A stretch of 64,000 bases of DNA, from positions 496,001 through 560,000 of the forward strand of contig CM041098.1 in assembly GCA_023079485.1 (NCBI GenBank), given 5' to 3'. How positions within the stretch are numbered: the first letter of the stretch is position 1; each line of letters starts with the position of its first letter. Below the pieces are notes generated by a model. It was not told the origin of the DNA, did not search any database, and worked only from the letters and a program-made list of their open reading frames with translations. Below are positions 1-13,945 of the stretch, piece by piece. The stretch comes from Archilochus colubris. Its lineage: Eukaryota > Chordata > Aves > Apodiformes > Trochilidae. A program made the translations under genes and the position numbers.

Positions 1-40
1 AATATTCTCAAAGATATAGAACAGGTTATGCTTTGTTGGG

Positions 41-76
41 GTTTTTTTCCCCTTTTTTTTTGTTTTTTGTTTTTTA
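41..76. repeat. T-rich low-complexity tract
   Basis: This is a run of T homopolymers broken by single G bases and a short C run. It may be an old poly(A) tail in reverse orientation, but no element body is recognisable beside it. Confidence 0.6.
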
Positions 77-2262
77 AGCCGATATCATCATTGAGCATCC
101 TCCTTATCCCAGCTTTTTGGAAATGCTGTTATTCAGAGGATATTGTAAATCCCACGACCCGTTTCCCTTTGCCAAGTCCTACCTTCTGTCTTTAAACTGC
201 CAACTTCCTAACACCTCTGCTATGCACCAACACATTTTCCTCCTGGGGTCACACACCAAAGTATCACTTCATGCACTCTGTAAGTAACTGGCATCTTTTC
301 TCTAACAGGGAAAATCCACTGTAACCAGAACTTGAGCTGTCAACTTCTCTGCAGCTTTTCTTTAGATTGAGCATACGAAGGAAGTAGGAAGTTTGATGTC
401 TTCACTTTTATCTTAATAGAATTCATATCAATATAAAACAGTCTGGCTTGAGACAGATTCTATTTAATTCCAAGCTGAGTCACATTAAAAATTAATGAGA
501 TCATTAACTAGTTCTTCTCACAAGACTGATTCTCTCAAAACTTCAGGATAGCTCTTGGTGCCTTACGAGTGACAACAAACTGATTGTTACCCAACAGAAT
601 GAATCTTTCTGTCATTTCATTTTAAAAGAGTATTCCAAATACCTGCTGGTGCTACATGCCCTGTGTTGCTGTTTGCCTTCCCCCAGACTTGCCTTTGCAA
701 GAGCATGTGCCCCTCTTTGGCATCTGAGCTCTTGTTTTTCCTGTGCCAATTGGTCTAACAGACTGAGTGCAAAGCGACAGGGAAAAGACAAGCAGCAGAT
801 GAGTCTTTCCTCATCCTCAGCCATGCTGGTTTGAAGAGAAATATAAGCAACATGCAGCAAAAGTAACAACTACCAAAAACAGATGCACTCTCCGTCATGT
901 TACCACAGATTTGCTCTGTGTGTTAGTTTCCCAGATACAAGAAGCATTTATGGAAAATACATTTTCTAATACTGGAACTATCATTTTTCTTGCAAGTCAC
1001 ATTTTATGTCAACCACAAGTTGGTAAATATTAAAAACACAAATCTGAGAAAACAGTTTTCATGATCAAAAAAGCATTCTTTATCTAAATAGGATGAGATG
1101 GCAAATATAACATTTTGACAAATTTTGTTGTCTTCTGCCATCTAATAAAAACAAAGAACCAGCTCTGAGGCTAGACACTTGTTTTCTAAAAGATAAGATC
1201 ACGAGTTCAAAGCAAGAAGTATAGGCTTTTCCTATGCAATCAAGTTTTACTGTAATTTCTGCATTAACACGCACCAGGATGCACCTCTTTTGTATTTGGA
1301 AGGTTCAAATTCTCTCTTATCTCTATTAAAATTTAACAGAAAGGAAGACTACAGTATTATTTTAAAGTTCATTTTGCAATCCTCTGACACCAGCACAAGC
1401 CATGACTTTAAATAATTTCTGAAAATCAGATGGGTGCTTCTAATTGCTGTTTCAAGTTGATTATTTCTCTATGTACAAGGAATTCAAGGAAGGGGTATAA
1501 GTCAGAACTTCAAGGAATGCCTCAGTCATTTGAATCCTGAAAAATGTCTCAGCTGGTTTATAGATGCCTAGCAAGCAATACTGCAAACAAAATGCAAAGT
1601 GTTGATCAGCTTAATCATTTGTAATCATTCACATTATCATCCTACAGCGGGAAGAACAAGCTCTCCTGGCTGGCAAAACTTACAGTAATTTTCTACCAAA
1701 TATGCAATCCCATACACGTCTCTCCACATGGAGATCTTCTTTCACTAAGTAGCCCAGAACTAAAACTAAGAAATAGGAGAGTGTTGAAGCATTAATTATT
1801 ACTTCCTTCAAATCAAGATTTTTTTTTTTCTGCCAAGATGAATTGATACCCTTCTAAGGCATTAAATGAAAAGCAATTGTCATGGTAACAAATTTCATTT
1901 CTCCAGTGTGAACCATATTGTCAAATAAAGACATTTACATATTTTGAAGTTTAAGCTTGTTAAACCATACAGTTTCAATATTCAGAAAAGAAACAGGACG
2001 GATACCTTAGCATATCTAGCTTCCCCAAATGCTTCTACCCATGAAAATAGAGCAGCTTTTCCCTAATATTAACACTATTTTCCACTCATCAGAAGTGAAA
2101 ATATTTAGAGCACAAATAATTTTATTCCATCTGAGAAAAATAACTCTTTATATTCCTGAAATGGCTTTCTTATGTGTTCCCTAAATCTCAGATGCAAATT
2201 GAAATAGATTTAAGCTGCTTTCAACATAATTTTAACACACTGGTTCATTTACTTACTGGAGT

Positions 2263-2330
2263 TCAAAAACTAAAACACAAAACCAAACAACCAAACAGAA
2301 AGCATAAAACCCAACACAAAGAAATAAACT
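2263..2330. repeat. A/C-rich low-complexity tract
   Basis: The plus strand is nearly free of G, with repeated AAAC and CAAA words. Open frames across it are compositional. Confidence 0.55.
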
Positions 2331-3951
2331 CAATACAGAACAAGCCACTTGGTAACTGAGGGTAGTATGGTACCTAGACATCTGCAATGACTGTAATAAA
2401 GCCCACAGTTCTTACTGACAAAACCCCACCCTGTATGACTACAAAATTCATGGCAGGGACAAACCAGCTACAGCTTAAGATCTCTATCCTATGCCACAGC
2501 ACTTTGTTTTTTCATGGACAACAGGAACTAACAACACGAGATTTTACTATTTTTTTTGTATCCAAACCCTAGAATTCAGACCAATCATGCTGCACATTGT
2601 CCATAATGAGAATTTTTCAATTATTTCAGTTATTAAATGTAGAAACCACAAAGGCATAAAACACATTTTTTGCATAACATTGTCAAACATTTTCATCACT
2701 CACAATAAAACTTGCTATGGTGTAAGCATGACATGGACAGGTTTGAAGGAATACATGAGATGCACTAGAGCTCAAATTAAGTATGGTATGATACTGAAAT
2801 CTATTGCTAGTGGTTATTGAAAAATTGAAATTACTACTACTAAAACGGTTTTAAAACAGAATAAACTAGGGGTTTGATACACCTTAACATGAGAAATACT
2901 TAAATAATGTAACAATCTCCTGTCAGTAAAGCAGTATCTTTAGCACAGATAGAACAGGGATAATGATAGAGATGAGGGAGAAAAAAAATCCAACCCTTAT
3001 ATTTCATCTATATGAATAAAACAAATGGTGTCCTTGCTTAACCCATGTCAACTATATTTCTAAAAGGTCTGTTAAAGAAAAATCCCACAAAACAACTAAA
3101 GGCACTTTCACTGTATGCACCTGCTATTTTCTTCCATTTGTATTTATCCTGCTGATAGAATCATGCTGTTCTCCAGGAATACCTTTGAATCACTGCCTAC
3201 ATTTTTCAAATTTTCCAGCTTAATTTCCTCTTCTGTTCTCAGTTCAGTTCTTCCACCCTGGTGCACCAACTACTCACTGGTGTGCCAGGGTGACCTGATT
3301 CTGAGAAGCATTAGCAAGAATTAAGTCTGGAGTAAGCAGCGTGTAAATATCTTGTGGTTTATTCCTATGTTGTTTCCCTTCTTCTTTTCATGTTATTCCT
3401 TCAGACATTTTCCCTTGCCTGGGTCTCAGAAAGAGTCTACCAAAGCACAGCATTAAGCTGGTCAGAATTCTCCAAGACAGCCAAGAATTAGATAAGGTAA
3501 TACAGGACAAGCCTTTATTCCCAGTACTTGACCAGGTGTATGTACAGCTGCAGTCCTGTCACATCCATAACAATCTCTCTACCACACCACTTCTGCCCAG
3601 CCTGAGATACCAACCCCACACCATTACTGTGCCTTTTTACTTTCAGCTCCAAGAAAACTCCAGCAAGTCAACATTCTTTCCCTGCTGCATTCTGCAGCTC
3701 CCTGTTTTAACAGAGACTTCCATTATTCCTTGATCAACACATATCAAAATTACTTCTTCCTTGCCTCCTGCAAGCTGGCACACCCTGCATCATACACATA
3801 AAACCAATCATTCCATTAATCCCTTCTGAAGGGCAGTATCTAAGTTGAAGGTTTCCATTTCTGTAAGTAAGTTACTTGGCTAGCACTCTAACTTTGAGGA
3901 ATGTTTCTCATTAAGTCCACTTTCTCTAAACCAAGTAAGATTTAATTGGTA

Positions 3952-4042
3952 ACTGCCCTAATTTTGGTCCTGTCCTGGGCAGGGGGGTTGGACTCAATGA
4001 TGCTCAGAGATCCCTTCCAACCCCTGATATTCTGTGATTCTG
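3952..4042 (+). mobile_element. CR1 LINE 3' end
   Basis: The sequence holds the conserved 3' end of an avian CR1 retrotransposon: a GGGCAGGGGGGTTGGACTC core, a diverged GATGATCT-like word, CCCTTCCAACCCC, and a tail of ATTCTGTG octamer type (4029-4042). The 5' part is truncated away, as is usual for CR1. Sense orientation is plus, antisense to SLIT3. This is the clearest sign that the source is a bird. Confidence 0.9.
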
Positions 4043-7000
4043 CAAACTGCCACCTCTATTTAAAAGAGCAATATTTACCTTCTAAGCATTTGCCTGTTCC
4101 AGCACACTCTTCCCCAAGGCTCACCTGTCATTTCAAGTAGAACAGACTAAAAATGTGATGAACCACTAGGTAACACTTCCTCCTCCTGCTCACAAGTAAG
4201 TCTAACACTGAAAAAAAAGATTGCCACCAGTAACCCCATTGGTCTATGAACTGTTGTGACCGGGAAACTCCTATGCTAATGCAGACATCAGTGATATACA
4301 GCTGGCATTTGGGAGCAACCTAATATTTCATGTTTCCTTTACAAAGTTTGGCAGTTGATTACGAGCTCTCTAATGGGTTTCAACTGCAGAAAGCTAAAGC
4401 TTGACATCTCATCTTGTGTGGCTTTCAAACACATCAGCATTCATAAGAACCATTGGAAGCACACACAGCTTTGAAAAGAATCATTTGGGTGAAATACATA
4501 GGGAAAATTATACTGTAAAGGTGAACTTAATATAAATTAAGCTTCAACCAATACCCCTGTACAGACACATCCATTAGAGAAAATTCTTATTGTGAAGATT
4601 GCCTGCATTTTGCACAGTATGAGGGACAAAGTAGATACTAAATCACCCATCCTGTCTCACACATACACAGTCCTGGCTACGACTAAGTCATTGCACATTC
4701 AGATAATATTATTCATTCATCCATGCAAACTGCATTAAGGAATAAAGGTCTTTTGTGTCAGAAACAAAGTGAATACCACTCACTGAAAAAGAAACTGAAA
4801 CTATATGCCAGCTTAAGTCAAGCTTTTGGTACTGGATGTCTCTTTTCACTCTTCTTGTTTTTAGCAGAAAACATGTTAAGGACAAGCAACTTGAGACAAG
4901 AGACAGAATAAATTATTTCAGTGGGAATAAAAACATGATTTGGACTAGAATAGTACAAGACATCATGAAAGCAAGTTCAGATGAACTATTAACTGCTGCT
5001 ATACTAAAATAACAATTAAATTCTATACATATTTTGTACATGTTGAAGGCTAAGTCACAAAATGTACACACTTATTACAAACAGGGATGTTTGGAGAAAC
5101 TGAAGTAAATCCTGATTCATAGCAAGAACTCCACCGAAACCTTTCACCTTCCATTCTTCTCTAAAGACAACTTAGTAAACACAGGGCAGAGTAGCACTGC
5201 AGAGATTTCCTGTTCCTTCACTTAAATTTCAGTTGATAATCATTCTGCTTAGCCACTCAACTCTTCCAAAACATCCAGATGCTGTTCTCAAGCCCCACTC
5301 TCTTCCCTGGACTGTATCAAGTTTCTGACTTGAGCAGTAAATCCGCTTGGTCTCTAGCACTCCAAGCCTGTCTTCTAGACTCCTATACCTTAACAAAGAC
5401 ACAGAGCCACCTCAGGCAGCTGAGCCTACACTTCTGCAGTGTGAAGGATCAGAATTGAGGCTGACAACACATCATCACCACACCAAACATTACAGCTCCT
5501 ACAAAGGAGCCAATAACAAAGGCAATCAGATGCTGAAGTCTTGCAACAATCTTCAAATCAATACTTCAATACTTACACATGAATAAAAAATCCTTATACA
5601 AAATTAAAATCCTTTCATACACAAGGATGCAAAAATCCATAAGAACACTCCCAGACTGTAGCAAGTCCCTATTACTCAGATTCCAGTTTGCTACCTGCTT
5701 AACCCCTTAAGCACCATAGTCTCCAAGATAATCCAAAATTAGAGCCCTATTACTTTAGAGTCTTGAACGTATCCAGGTGAATCCCTAATTACTCAACTCT
5801 TCCAAGACTTCTTTTTTTTAATGAGATGCCTATTTTAGACATTGGCTCTACTGTGCCTAGAAGCTAAGTCAAAACCTTACTGCAGTGTAAAACCCAGTTA
5901 GCTCTCAGTACAAATGCTCACTGGTTTTGTTTGTTTAAGTCTGTGAGTTATGGGTCAGTTCACAGTACAGGAAGGTTACAGGCACACACCAGACTCTGAT
6001 GGTTTTACTGCAAGTGGTGTATTTGCTTTAAGAGAAGCTGATAATTTTTTTTTCTTTAAGCCATAATCTTTTCTCATCTGGAAAAACACCAGATTCCAGG
6101 CCCAATTCTCTTAGCTTTTAGGCAGAAAGTAAATTGCTTAATTTCAGTTCTCCTTCTAGAAGAAACAATTAGTCCATTTGGTTAAAGCCCTTCATTGTCC
6201 ATTAAGTCTCCTAGAGTTAAGCCTCCCTTTCCAAGCACTCTCAGCTGCCCACCTGGCACTTCTAACAGCAAATCTGAACATTCACTAATGTACAATAATG
6301 TTATGGCAGTCTGTGATTTGATATCTCAGTGACAAACACAAGTAAATGTTAGATGGGTGGAACATTGGAAAACAATGAAGCCATCTTAAATCTATCTTAA
6401 ATCCACGAAGATAGATATGAAATGAGTATCCATACAACATGAAAATGACCTGCTATCTAAGGAGGAAAGAATACACAGCACCAGGTGCAACTGCACTCAA
6501 CCCCTCAGATGTTTTTTATTATATTAATAACAAAGAATTCAATAAGAACAGAAGATAAGCTACACACTGTATTTAAAAAAAATTAAGTGCCATACACTTC
6601 AAAAGACAGCTCTTACCCAAGTTACACAGCACTGGGATTCTTTCCTTTCCCACTGCTTTATAAACAAGGTATGTATGTATCTGCAGACATAGAACCTCAA
6701 ACAGAATTTAGTTTCTGTTCCTGGTAAGCTTTCCAAGTGGCTACTGCATTCCAGGTCAAAGCTATAATCTGTGTCACATGTGTGATTGTCACCACAAAAC
6801 CCAATGCTCTGAAAAGACTCTTGACTGAGCCAACACTCCATGTCATCTACAAGTAGGGTGCTTCTCTTCCTTATTTGTTGGTATTGTCCAACAAAGAATG
6901 CATAAAATTTGTCTCACGGAGAGCACTGCTCTTAGGAATTAATAAAAATCCCCATTGATCACTCAGAACCAAACAGGTCAGAATCCAACACACCATCTAG

Positions 7001-8269
7001 AACCTGCATTAAGGCAATGCTCAGCTAGGAAACAATTCATGGAACTCCCAAAAATTCCCAGAGAACAGAAGAACAACTGATCTCATAAATTTAAGAGACG
7101 GTTTTTAAATATAGCATTAATTCTTTGTAATGATAAACTTATAATACACTCAAAAGTATTTATTTTAAACCATAAATCAACTTGGCAATAACATACAAAA
7201 TGTGGGAGCTAAAATTCAAGTGATAACAACTGAATCTGGATTCCTTAGTCTAAGGACTTACTGATATTTTTCATTAGCCCAGTTCCTCTCTGTAACTCAA
7301 GCAGCATAAATTTGGGAAACAGGGCTTTAAGTGTTTGGTCATTGCACTTGTGAAGGACTTTGTTGATCCAAACAACCTGTTAGAATGACAGCTCCACCAT
7401 CCCTTTAAAATTTTCCTGTCTCATTTTCATTTCTTTTCACCATCCCAATCACTACTCCAGGTACCCATGAGCACCCCCACAGCCCCAGACACTGACACAT
7501 CCATTTACACAGGCAGGGTAAACATTCACTTGGCTACTGCCCTGCAGAAACTGAGAGCCACGAGCAATACCTGCTTGGGTTTTTATGAAAGCTACCTGCA
7601 GGGTCAGAGGCAAAGGGTATTTCAGTAAAATCCTCCTGTTTAAAAGTACTTTTGTCCTAAGTTGGGGAAAATGCTAGCAGTAGCCATCAAAAGGACAAAA
7701 ATCCATTTCCATGCAGTGATGTGTGGACCTTTAGGCTACTGCTTGCAGTTTTTACACATGCACTGTTTTTGTTTTCACCATCTTGCAGGGTTTCTGCTAT
7801 GACTTAGTTTGTCTTTAATGAGTATGGACTGCCACTAGCCTCTGAGCCTTAAAATACTACAATTCCCTACAGAAAAGGCTTGGCAATTCTCTCATGCCTT
7901 CTATCCAAAAACTTCAAAGTTACTACGATAAACTACTCAATTATAACACTACCCTAAAACCCTCTGGCAGCACAATCTGCATATCTTCTGATTTAACATA
8001 TTTCCATCTCAAGTTTTGCAATGCAGGAAATGAAGTCCTGGGAGTGGATTTTTATTAAGTACACAAAATCCATTTCTTTCCAAATCACTTGGACAAGTAC
8101 AAACATCAGTTCTAAGGAAGATTAATAACTGCAAAATCACATTCAGCTGAAGTAATTTTATATTTTTAAGATGAAGATGGTACATTCTACCTTTATACCC
8201 AACATTTTTATGTAAGTTATTCTCTCTTTTTAAAACAGATGACCTTGCAAAAGAGCCTTAGAAATTTCG

Positions 8270-8347
8270 GGTGGGATTTTTTTGCTTGGTTTTGGGTTTT
8301 TTGATTGTTTGGGGTTTTGTTTGGTTGGTTTTGGTTTGTTTTTTTCT
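8270..8347. repeat. G/T-rich low-complexity tract
   Basis: The tract mixes TTTGG, GGTTTT and GGGG words on the plus strand, and is A/C-rich on the minus strand. It has enough G runs to form a weak two-tetrad quadruplex on the non-template strand of SLIT3, but no regular unit. A short frame read on the minus strand here is rich in N, Q and K because of this composition and is not a gene. Confidence 0.6.
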
Positions 8348-8704
8348 GGCTTCTAGGAGGACCCACACTCCTAAAACATCCCACATTCAATAGGAAGAAA
8401 ATACACCAAGTCAAGTCCTCCATCTGGGAGAAGATAAGCCCAGACAACAATTACAGCTGGGGCACTGAGTGACCAGGGAGCTGCTTTGCAGAAAAGTACC
8501 TCGAAGAGCCACTGGGCTAAGGACACATCTGTAGTGTCCATCCTTGCAGCAGTCAAGGCCACCCTTGACCAGACTGCCCTAGCAGCAAATTAGTCAGAAG
8601 GATTTAAGAATTTGACAGAATTCACTCATCTGTTGAATTCTAGATTTGTGATAGTTTATCTGCAGCATTCTAACCAGTTTTAGGCTCTCCAAGTACAAGA
8701 AAAG

Positions 8705-8850
8705 CACTGATGGATTGCAGAGAGTGAACAAAAGGGTCAAGAGATCATGAGGAAACTGAGGCAGACACTTGGGCTTGCAGAACTTCAGTGAAAGGTTTGC
8801 AGGAGATCTTCCTGCAGTCCGTAACTACCTAGTGGGTAGGGGAATAAGGA
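8705..8850 (+). mobile_element. Diverged CR1 LINE fragment (internal part)
   Basis: The segment carries words of the CR1 3' region in order: GGATTGCAGAGAGTGAACAA, GAGGAAACTGAG, GCAGGAGATCTTC, then GTAACTACCT. These are old and heavily mutated. No tail follows directly, so it is either internal or interrupted. Confidence 0.5.
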
Positions 8851-9837
8851 CTCCCTGCCCTGATCTGCAGAAAGATCAAGCTGTATGTCAAGGAACATGA
8901 GTAAAGAAAAAAACCAACCTCCTGTTCTTGAAAGGATTCAGAAACATTTTGCATAGCTGCAACAAGTGCTACAGAAATCAGGTTAACATGGGGATCAAAT
9001 AACTTCATTATTGCTTGCTATCCATGTTACACCAGAATAACAATAGGCTTATGATCCAACATATAATAATGTTTGTGGTTATTGGCCAGCACCACATGCA
9101 TCACACTGGACAGCTTCAGTCTAAAATAATTTAAAAACTAATTAAATAGTGAAGCAACAGCTTGACCGTACAAATTCAGTGCTGCAGTCCATCCTGTGTT
9201 TGTAACACACATGATACAGAACTTAAATAAAAAACATTTAAAGAAAAAAATTAGATCATTCCTTCTGGTTATAGAAGGCTTTCAGCTGTGACTCCCCCAG
9301 TTTTCTTTTTGTCTGAGCAACAAGAAGAGTAATTTTAGAGGTTAAGTGCCCTCATTTTGTGGATAAGCTATCCATTCTTAAGCCAATTATAGTAATGCTT
9401 GGTTAAAACCCACATTATGTGTTAAAATCATCTGGCACAGCTTGCAGCCAATACATTTCTCTCCTCATCCTTATAAAACTATGAAAAATTACTTGGCAAA
9501 CTAAAGGTGTTAAAAAGCACCATGAAAAAACTACCTTTTTGCAACTTGTGCAGTGGCTGAAAGCCCCATTGAGTAGATTGCTGTTGAAAGTCATACCTTG
9601 CAGAAAGCAGCACAATGGACTAATGCAAGTACTTAGTTTCTTCCAGAGAAATACATGTTTCTCCTAGCTTGCTGGAACTCCTGGCTATTATTGCATTTTG
9701 CAGATTTTTTTGTATTTGAAGTAACTACTATGCTGGCATAGTAATGTTCTAACATTCCTCATGCAGGGAGGGTACTTTGAAAATGGACCAGGGCTTTTTA
9801 TTAAGGTCTGCAGTGAGACACACAATGATCATAAACT

Positions 9838-10032
9838 GAAATAAGGAGATTCTGCCTGTTTGTGAAACATCCTCCCTTACCACAGGGCAGTCAAGCTGTG
9901 GAACAGATTGCACGGAAGTGCTGTGGCTTTCAAGACCCAATCAGACAAATCCCTGTGTAACCTGGTCTGACTTCTGTGAAGGTGGACAAGGAAACCTCCC
10001 TAAATCCCTTCCAAACCTAAAGAGTCAATGAT
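9838..10032 (+). mobile_element. Diverged CR1 LINE 3' fragment
   Basis: It contains GTCAAGCTGTGGAACAGATTG, CCTGGTCTGA, then CCTCCCTAAATCCCTTCCAA, matching the order of CR1 3' UTR words (GGTCAAGCACTGGAACAGG, ACCTGGTCT, CCCTTCCAACC). It is old, with the octamer tail no longer readable. It lies in the same orientation as the internal fragment at 8705-8850 and could be its 3' continuation. Confidence 0.65.
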
Positions 10033-11354
10033 AATATATTTTATACAAAGAGATGGTTTTGTTCTGGCTTTTGTTTTAAGTGGAAGTGAGAGGCTACTAC
10101 AAAGCTTTACGTTTGTAACACAAACACCAGTATAGAAAAATACCTTAAAATACAGTTGCTACAGAAAAAGGCTTTAATATGCAGAAGGCAGGATGTGGAC
10201 GTTACAAAGAGCAAATACAACACTGTGACATATTAGCCCAAGCAGATTTTTCATTCACATGAAAAAATAAAACAAGGATAACAGATGCATATATAAAACT
10301 TCATTTTTTCCTTACTTCTTCACAGTTCCTGATTTTATTTGATCATTCCTACTTAAAACTTGTATAACTGTACCTTCATCTTTCATGTCCAACATGCACC
10401 AGCTGGTTGTATAGACAAGAAGTGGTTACATAAGCCCAGGGCTGTTCTAACAAACACCAAGCAGTTATTCAGGGAGAAATCAGACAATGTTCAACACTCT
10501 TCAGGCTGTATTTACACTTAACTATCATACAGACAACCTCATCACTATATGGGTAGGCATATGCCTACACTTCAATTTTTGCCATTTTTGGACATTAAGG
10601 GTTTCCTAGATTAATTCACTTTCACTATCTCCAATACCTTGCAAAACAACGAAAAATACATCCTGTGGAAACAGAATTTCAGAAAAATCTCAAGATTTTC
10701 TCGAAGATACTTCTTACAAGTATAAGCATTTCTCAGAGTTAACATCATAACTAAAATTTATGGCAAATATTTATAGTTCCCAAAATATTAATAATTTCTA
10801 CAGGATGATTATGCCAATTAAATATTAACTTCTAGAGGAGACTGCAATACAGTGAGAAACAAGGACTGATGACAGATGCAGTTTTTCTAAGACACTTCTC
10901 CCCTGTTTTTTGTCAGTTTTGTTTGCTTTAATTCTATACACCATTAACCACAACAAGCTCAGGTGGCAAAACAAAAAAGAAAAAAACCTGCCTGTAAATT
11001 TCAGTGAAATCCATATTTCTTTATTACAGTGAGACAGTATCTGATGTCTGAATTTAAGTCTGTATTTCACTTTACTACATGGCATATGACTGAATCTAAG
11101 TCAAGAAATTGCTGTCTGTTCAAGAGCTTTTCACTAATACAAACAATTGAATGGTAATGACTTAAAACACTTCACACCTGCTCCTGACTGCTGTAATTCT
11201 TGATGACTTGGGAAAAAGTTCTACCAACAAAGCTATTTCTTCAGTGAATCTGACATGAAAATCAAGCCATGATTTCATTTCCTTGCTCACTCTCAGACAT
11301 GCACAGACTGGAATCTCTTGTCAGGAGATCTTTTACTGGACAGTTAATAGACAT

Positions 11355-11420
11355 CTTTTTTTCATGTTTGGGGTTTGGTGTTTTTTTTTTCAGTTTTCCA
11401 GTTTGGTTTTGATTTTTTTA
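11355..11420. repeat. T-rich low-complexity tract
   Basis: T homopolymers are separated by G-containing words (GTTTGGGGTTTGG, then T10, then GTTTGGTTTTG). No unit structure or flanking element is seen. Confidence 0.5.
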
Positions 11421-11950
11421 ATTTACAAACCATCCAGTTTCACCAACTCTATCCCTCCCAAGAAATACCACACTGAACAGGCAAGTCTGCCTTAGCCACT
11501 GCTGAACAAGGAGTTGCAGTGAAAGATCTGTAGGCAGTTTAAATCTGTAAAATAAGATCTTGATATGCTGAATTCCCTTGAACAAGTTAGCATCCACATG
11601 TTACAACCAGAAGTAATTTCTTTTATTCTCAAGCTGATTGCCACCTTTCTTGTTTCCTACACACACACCTTTTTTGTTTTCAGCAGCTGGCCTGCTGGAG
11701 TGAAGTTGAACCAATTTCACAGTGTTTGCTAAACGAACAAAAATCTTAGGTTTTCCAAACAAGACCTGGCACACATTTGATATTTCAATTTACTGAAACT
11801 ACTCATGCTTATGAAACCAATTTGCACTGAGCCTAAAAACTCTGAAAGAACAACCTCTGCAGATATCTATTGTATAAAACAAGAACATCAACTGGGAAGA
11901 ATTTCCAACTTTTAAAAAGCTTATAAGCAATTAGCTAGAGAACTTTATAG

Positions 11951-12083
11951 GGGGGAAAAAAAACCTACAAAAAACAAAACAAAAAACCCAAAAAAACCCC
12001 ACACCCAGAAACCGAAGAAACCAAACTAAACAACCTCACAAAAATACATAAAACACTTTTGGTTGCTCCATTTTTTTTTTTTT
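11951..12083. repeat. A/C-rich tract followed by T13
   Basis: The tract begins with a run of six G at 11951-11955 region, continues as A-rich sequence with CCC/CCCC islands to about 12053, and is followed by a T13 run at 12071-12083. It may be a decayed retroelement tail region, but no element body is recognisable. Confidence 0.5.
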
Positions 12084-13930
12084 GCTGCCTTTTCATATGT
12101 TATATATTAAACCTCACAACTCCAATGGATCACTGGCCTGTTTCTCATACTTTCACATTCTTATCAGACTAACTTACATCCAGATGTGCACTTTCATCTT
12201 ACTCTGAAGAACCAGCCTTTGCCTTAGGGCTTTATTTCCCAACAGCTACTTCCACTCCAGGAAAACGAGTTTTCTTTACTCAAGAATTTCACTTCCATGA
12301 TTTGTTTGACCACTTTATCCTTCTCTCAAGCTTACTTTCCTACTGCATTTATTTAGGCATTTCAGAAATGCAAAATTGCTCCCCTGTACCATTTCCTCAT
12401 AATTACTTCTCTTCTTTTCCTCCTCAGCTATATTCTTAAAACACCAGCTCTAACCAGCTCTACCACTTCAAGATGGGAGCATTGCTCTTAGCACTCCAAA
12501 ACTATTTGGGAGAAGCTTGTGACCCAGAAGTTCCCACCCTTCTAAGTGATGCCATAACCATTACCACCTTCACCAAAAAAGTTTCAACCAGGCTTTTCTG
12601 AAATTGGCACGTCAAAAAATGTACTTAATGTAATGCCTCATAGTCTAAACAAAACCATCATGCAGATCCACTATAAATTTGGGAAAGATTCACAAGTTGA
12701 AGTCCCACTAAAGTCCAAGCAAAACATGCTTCATGACTACAGAGAGGCACAAGGTATTTGAACTGCTTTCAAGATGCTGCTTTTCCTTTCTAGTATTTCT
12801 CACAGTCATATTTAAAGACTGCAATTGTTTTCATTTTAAAAAATCAGTGGTAAAAAATCAGAGCAGTACACATATATGCAGCAACTCATTTTAATGGGCT
12901 TGATATCACATTTGTTATATGAGCTTTATATGCTCTGTATGATAACCTAAAACAGAGACAATACTGACCCTTTGACAGACAAGGATTGTGTCTAGTCCAG
13001 TCTACTAGAACGCACCTATCCCTCTGCTTTCACCACACTGCTTCTGTAACAGAGGAAGGCTTCACAAAATAATGGGGCAAAAAAATTACCTCTATAATGG
13101 TAACAGTTTCTGAATATCACTGCTCATCTACACATCTTATTAACAGAAATGCATGGATAAACAGATAAACAAGCACCTCACGAAATCTTTGCCATGCTTC
13201 TAGTCATTCTCCCTGACATCATCCTTATTTCTCTCCAGAAAGCTTCCAAAAGTTCTCTTAAGCTTTTCCCTCCAAGCCTATTTTGAGTCCCTTCCTTCCT
13301 TTCTCACATGAAGTTAGAAAATTGCTTTCTCTCAACTTGAAGGTGACAAACACTGCTCTGTCTTCCAGGAGCAAAAGACAAGCCAGACAGAAAAATGAAA
13401 ATTCCTTTAGGAAGCTGTGAAACTGCAGGACAGAGAACGTGCACACTGATTCCTACAGCTGCCATCATCACACCTCTCCAGAAAGCTGGCTTGACTTAAC
13501 ACTAAGACATGATCTGCACTGGGGAGTCATTTACTCAAAGTCACACTTTCTCTTCAGTCCCTGGTTTTCAATACTAAGCCACAGCAATGCTTTACCTGGT
13601 GCAGTGTCTGCCTGGACTTCCAGAAAGCAACCAGGTGAAAGGACTGAGGCAGTAGGTAACTTCTGAAGAACATTCCACAACTTCTTCCAGAGGCAGAGAC
13701 AATTCAGTAGTTGTAGTATTGCAAGACAGAGGGGTGTTTGTATCAGGACTGAAGTCCAGCAGCAAGCCTGAACATCACACAAGGCAACTGATTGTTTCAA
13801 ATTACTTTTGAATGGAAGAATCATCCACCTAATCACAGAGTTCACTACCACATAGGAATTACTGGGTGGGGGAGAGGCAACTGACTTCTTAGATAGATTT
13901 GTTTAAATAAATAATTAAAAAAAAACCAAA

Positions 13931-13945
13931 ACACACACACACACA
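13931..13945. repeat. (AC)7 microsatellite
   Basis: Seven AC units end an A-rich stretch that starts near 13908. Confidence 0.8.

Noticed and set aside
1300..1316. tRNA B-box-like word GGTTCAAATTC
   Set aside because: No A box at the right distance and no cloverleaf can be drawn from the flanks.
13531..13851. 106-codon open frame on the minus strand in the SLIT3 intron
   Set aside because: No domain, no splice framing and no similarity I recognise. Frames of this length are expected by chance in 64 kb.
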